NCBI RefSeq assembly: GCF_030699305.1 | Contig: NZ_JAUYNB010000038.1 | Span: forward strand, 1 to 64,000 | Length of the DNA stretch: 64,000 nt | Reading direction: 5' to 3' | DNA from: Novosphingobium sp. | Lineage (GTDB): Bacteria; Pseudomonadota; Alphaproteobacteria; Sphingomonadales; Sphingomonadaceae | Part shown: positions 61,773 to 64,000 of the stretch, piece after piece | How the letters are laid out: every line of letters begins with the position of its first letter | Numbering within the stretch: the stretch's first letter is position 1 | Position numbers and translations under genes: made by a program | Notes under the pieces: generated by a model | What the model was told of the DNA's origin: nothing | Databases searched by the model: none | The model's input: the letters and a program-made list of their open reading frames with translations, nothing else

Positions 61773-64000
61773 ATGACGACACGACTGGGCCTCGACATCG
61801 GCACCAACAGCATCGGCTGGTGCTTGTATGATGGCGACAGTATCAGGGCCATCGGTTCGCGCATCTTCTCGGATGGGCGCGAGCCGTCCAAACTCCCCAT
61901 TCCCGGATCAGGCACATCGCTGGCTGTGAAGCGGCGTGAGGCACGCGGAATGCGACGGCGGCGGGACCGTTACCTCGGGCGTAGAGACGCGATGCTTCGG
62001 GAACTGCGCAAACACGGACTGCTCCCCTTAGATGATCTGGCGGGAAAGGCGCTGGCAGTTGAAGACCCGTATGACTTGCGGGTTAGGGCGCTTTCTGAAG
62101 AGATTTCGCCATACCAACTTGGCCGTGCCCTGTTTCACCTCAACCAGCGGCGTGGCTTCAAATCCAACCGGAAGGCAGAGCGCAAATCGACGGACGATAA
62201 GGATGCAGGCAAAATTGCTAGCGCAACCAAATTGCTAGACGCCGAGATGCAGCGGCTTGGCGCGCAAACTCTGGGACAGTTTCTGGTCATGCGCGATCAG
62301 GAAGCAGATGGCACCAAAGGCAAACGTGTGCGGATGCGGCCCGATGCAGACGGCTATGATTTCTATCCTGACCGTCGGCATGTCTTGGACGAATTCCGCG
62401 CGATTTGGGATGCGCAGAAGGCATATCATCCGGCCTTGCTAACTGATGCCGCCTGGCATGACATATTTCGCATCATTGAATTTCAGCGCGATTTGAAACC
62501 GGCTGTAGTGGGCCTCTGCACCTTTGCCGGAATGAACGGAGTGCCGGACGACGAACTGCGCCTGCCCAAGGCACATCCCCTGTTTCAGCAGCGTCGCTTG
62601 TATGAAGAGGTAAACCAGCTTGCTGTTGTCGCCGCTGGTGCTGCCAGCCGTCCACTAAGTCAGCAAGATCGCGATACTCTGATCCTGAAATTGCGAGACA
62701 AGAAGAAGGTCAGCTTTGAAACTCTGGGCAAAGCGATCAAGTTGAAGGACGGCGAACGCTTCAACAAAGAAAGCGAAAACCGCAAGGAATTGGCCGGGGA
62801 CGAAGTTCGCGCGGAACTTTCCGGCAAAAAGTTGTTCGGCACGCGCTGGCCGCATTTCAGCGGCGATGAACAATGTGAAATCATCGACAGGCTGCTCGAA
62901 GAGGAAAACTCTCAGACATTGATTGGCTGGCTAAAGGCTCGTTACGGGCTGGATGATACAGCTGCGGAAGCCATCGGCAATGCCAGATTGCCGGAAGGTT
63001 ATGGCCGCTTCGGTCTGACCGCTACCAAGGCGTTGCTCGAACAGTTGAGGGCCGATGATGTCCCTACCTATGCTCAGGCGGCTGAACGGGCAGGTTTTCA
63101 CCACAGCGACCACCGGACAGGCGAGGATTTCGACGAGTTGCCCTATTATGGAGAGGTTCTTACTCGTGAGATTGCGCCGGGTAAGGATGATTATGGCGAC
63201 GCCGAGGAACGCCGGTTCGGCAAGATTACCAACCCCACCGTGCATATCGGTCTGCGCCAGCTGGGCCGGCTGGTGAACGCTATCATCCGCGCCTACGGCA
63301 AGCCGGATTTTATCTTTGTCGAACTCGCCCGCGAACTGAAGATGAACGAGAAGGAGAAAATCGCCTACAGCAAGCAGATCAAGGTCAACACTGATGCCGC
63401 GAGAGGACGAAGCGACAAGCTCGGCACGATGGCTATGCGCGACAGCGGTCGAAACCGACTCATCCTGCGGCTATGGAGCGATCTCAATCCCGGCAACGTG
63501 CTCGACCGTCGTTGTCCCTATTGCGGCGAAATGATCAGTCAGGGAATGATCCGCAACGGCGAGGTCGATATTGACCACATCATTCCCTATTCGCAGTGCT
63601 TTGACGATAGCATCGGCAATAAGGTGCTGGCGCATGGCCATTGCAACAAGGCCAAGGGCAACGATACGCCATGGGGACGATGGGGCCGCGATCCTGTCCG
63701 CTGGGCAAAAATTCAGGACCAGGTATCAAGGTTGCATAAGTCAAAGCAGTGGCGCTTCGGCCCGGATGCCATCGCGCGCTACCAGGCACAAGAAGGCAGC
63801 TTTTTACCCCGGCAGCTGACTGACACCCAATATCTTACCCGTATCGCCGCCAAATATCTGGCCTGCCTCTATCCCGTGCGCGGCGAACGCCATGTCTTTG
63901 CGGTGCATGGCTCGATGACGGCGATGCTCCGGCGGCTGTGGGGTCTCAATGACATTCTGCCAGACCATAACTGGGTGGAAAACGAGCATAGCAACGCCCC
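61773..64000 (+). CDS. cas9: CRISPR-associated endonuclease Cas9, partial at the window edge (subtype II-C-like)
   Basis: The frame is open from 61773 to the last base, giving the first 742 residues. RuvC-I is LGLDIGTNSIGW with the catalytic D8. The bridge helix is Arg-rich at about 53-80 (RREARGMRRRRDRYLGRR), followed by the REC entry HLNQRRGFKSNRK. RuvC-II is FIFVELARELKM with E517. A Cys pair (C581, C584) precedes the HNH core VDIDHIIPYSQ with H602, N616 and N625. RuvC-III and the PAM-interacting domain lie beyond the edge. The compact REC and this HNH type point to II-C, expected at 1000-1100 residues. ATG at 61761 in frame is an alternative start. Confidence 0.97.
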   Translation, partial: MTTRLGLDIGTNSIGWCLYDGDSIRAIGSRIFSDGREPSKLPIPGSGTSLAVKRREARGMRRRRDRYLGRRDAMLRELRKHGLLPLDDLAGKALAVEDPYDLRVRALSEEISPYQLGRALFHLNQRRGFKSNRKAERKSTDDKDAGKIASATKLLDAEMQRLGAQTLGQFLVMRDQEADGTKGKRVRMRPDADGYDFYPDRRHVLDEFRAIWDAQKAYHPALLTDAAWHDIFRIIEFQRDLKPAVVGLCTFAGMNGVPDDELRLPKAHPLFQQRRLYEEVNQLAVVAAGAASRPLSQQDRDTLILKLRDKKKVSFETLGKAIKLKDGERFNKESENRKELAGDEVRAELSGKKLFGTRWPHFSGDEQCEIIDRLLEEENSQTLIGWLKARYGLDDTAAEAIGNARLPEGYGRFGLTATKALLEQLRADDVPTYAQAAERAGFHHSDHRTGEDFDELPYYGEVLTREIAPGKDDYGDAEERRFGKITNPTVHIGLRQLGRLVNAIIRAYGKPDFIFVELARELKMNEKEKIAYSKQIKVNTDAARGRSDKLGTMAMRDSGRNRLILRLWSDLNPGNVLDRRCPYCGEMISQGMIRNGEVDIDHIIPYSQCFDDSIGNKVLAHGHCNKAKGNDTPWGRWGRDPVRWAKIQDQVSRLHKSKQWRFGPDAIARYQAQEGSFLPRQLTDTQYLTRIAAKYLACLYPVRGERHVFAVHGSMTAMLRRLWGLNDILPDHNWVENEHSNA

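Noticed and set aside
61530..64000. A CRISPR array inside the window
   Set aside because: No regularly spaced repeats of 30-40 bp are seen on either strand. The array must be beyond the right edge or absent.
53741..64000. An integrase gene for the element
   Set aside because: No tyrosine or serine recombinase signature occurs in any frame between the tRNA and the window end.

Overview
The window is high-GC alphaproteobacterial chromosome, most likely from a sphingomonad (Novosphingobium/Sphingobium type). The basis is the gene content: a GapR-type DUF2312 protein, an AAHS transporter, a LigW-like decarboxylase, LigD-like dehydrogenases, a TonB-dependent receptor, and dispersed palindromic repeats of the kind common in sphingomonads. 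The species cannot be named from the sequence alone.

Layout. 1-21330 is ordinary core chromosome: ald, a DUF2157/GDYXXLXY membrane pair, a glycerate-kinase-like gene, ftsK, a ThiE-like gene, a YggS protein, a TonB receptor, pyk, gapR, yebC-DUF3147-ruvC, an acyl-CoA synthetase, a SulP-Usp-DksA operon, a baeRF protein and a lipoprotein. 21330-25460 is a foreign, more AT-rich patch next to a tRNA-Leu(GAG). It holds two 5'-truncated Rhs tips with putative immunity genes, a frameshifted glycine-rich remnant, and REP-associated transposase (RAYT) debris, one piece of which is fused in frame to an Rhs gene. 25600-37600 returns to core genes: a zinc-ribbon protein, ftsE-ftsX-ydcF-plsC-Nramp, tyrA-hisC, metX-metW, fdhD, a VOC protein and an AAHS transporter.

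36265-50434 looks like a catabolic cluster for lignin-derived aromatic dimers. It has a MarR regulator, a lignostilbene-dioxygenase-type carotenoid oxygenase, an NTF2-fold protein that could be a diarylpropane lyase, a LigW-like decarboxylase, a benzoylformate-decarboxylase-like enzyme, an aldehyde dehydrogenase, two LigD-like dehydrogenases and three MFS transporters. A shared 19-bp palindrome of the form TTGTWWGYAWTGMWTACAR lies in front of three of its transcription units, which suggests one regulon controlled by the MarR protein.

53654-64000 is a mobile element beside a second tRNA-Leu (CAG). It has a DUF6118 gene, a MOBQ-type TraA relaxase-helicase, a well-formed oriT, TraC/TraD-like proteins, and then a defence block. 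The defence block is a type II restriction-modification system (5mC methyltransferase with an N-terminal HTH, Vsr, MvaI/BcnI-family endonuclease) followed directly by a cas9 gene that runs off the right edge. Between the endonuclease and cas9 I see a divergent minus-strand promoter, an anti-repeat-like stretch, a small nexus-like hairpin and a strong terminator: a candidate tracrRNA. The Cas9 visible here (742 residues) has RuvC-I, the arginine-rich bridge helix, RuvC-II and a complete HNH motif, and looks like subtype II-C. The CRISPR array, cas1 and cas2, if present, lie beyond the window.
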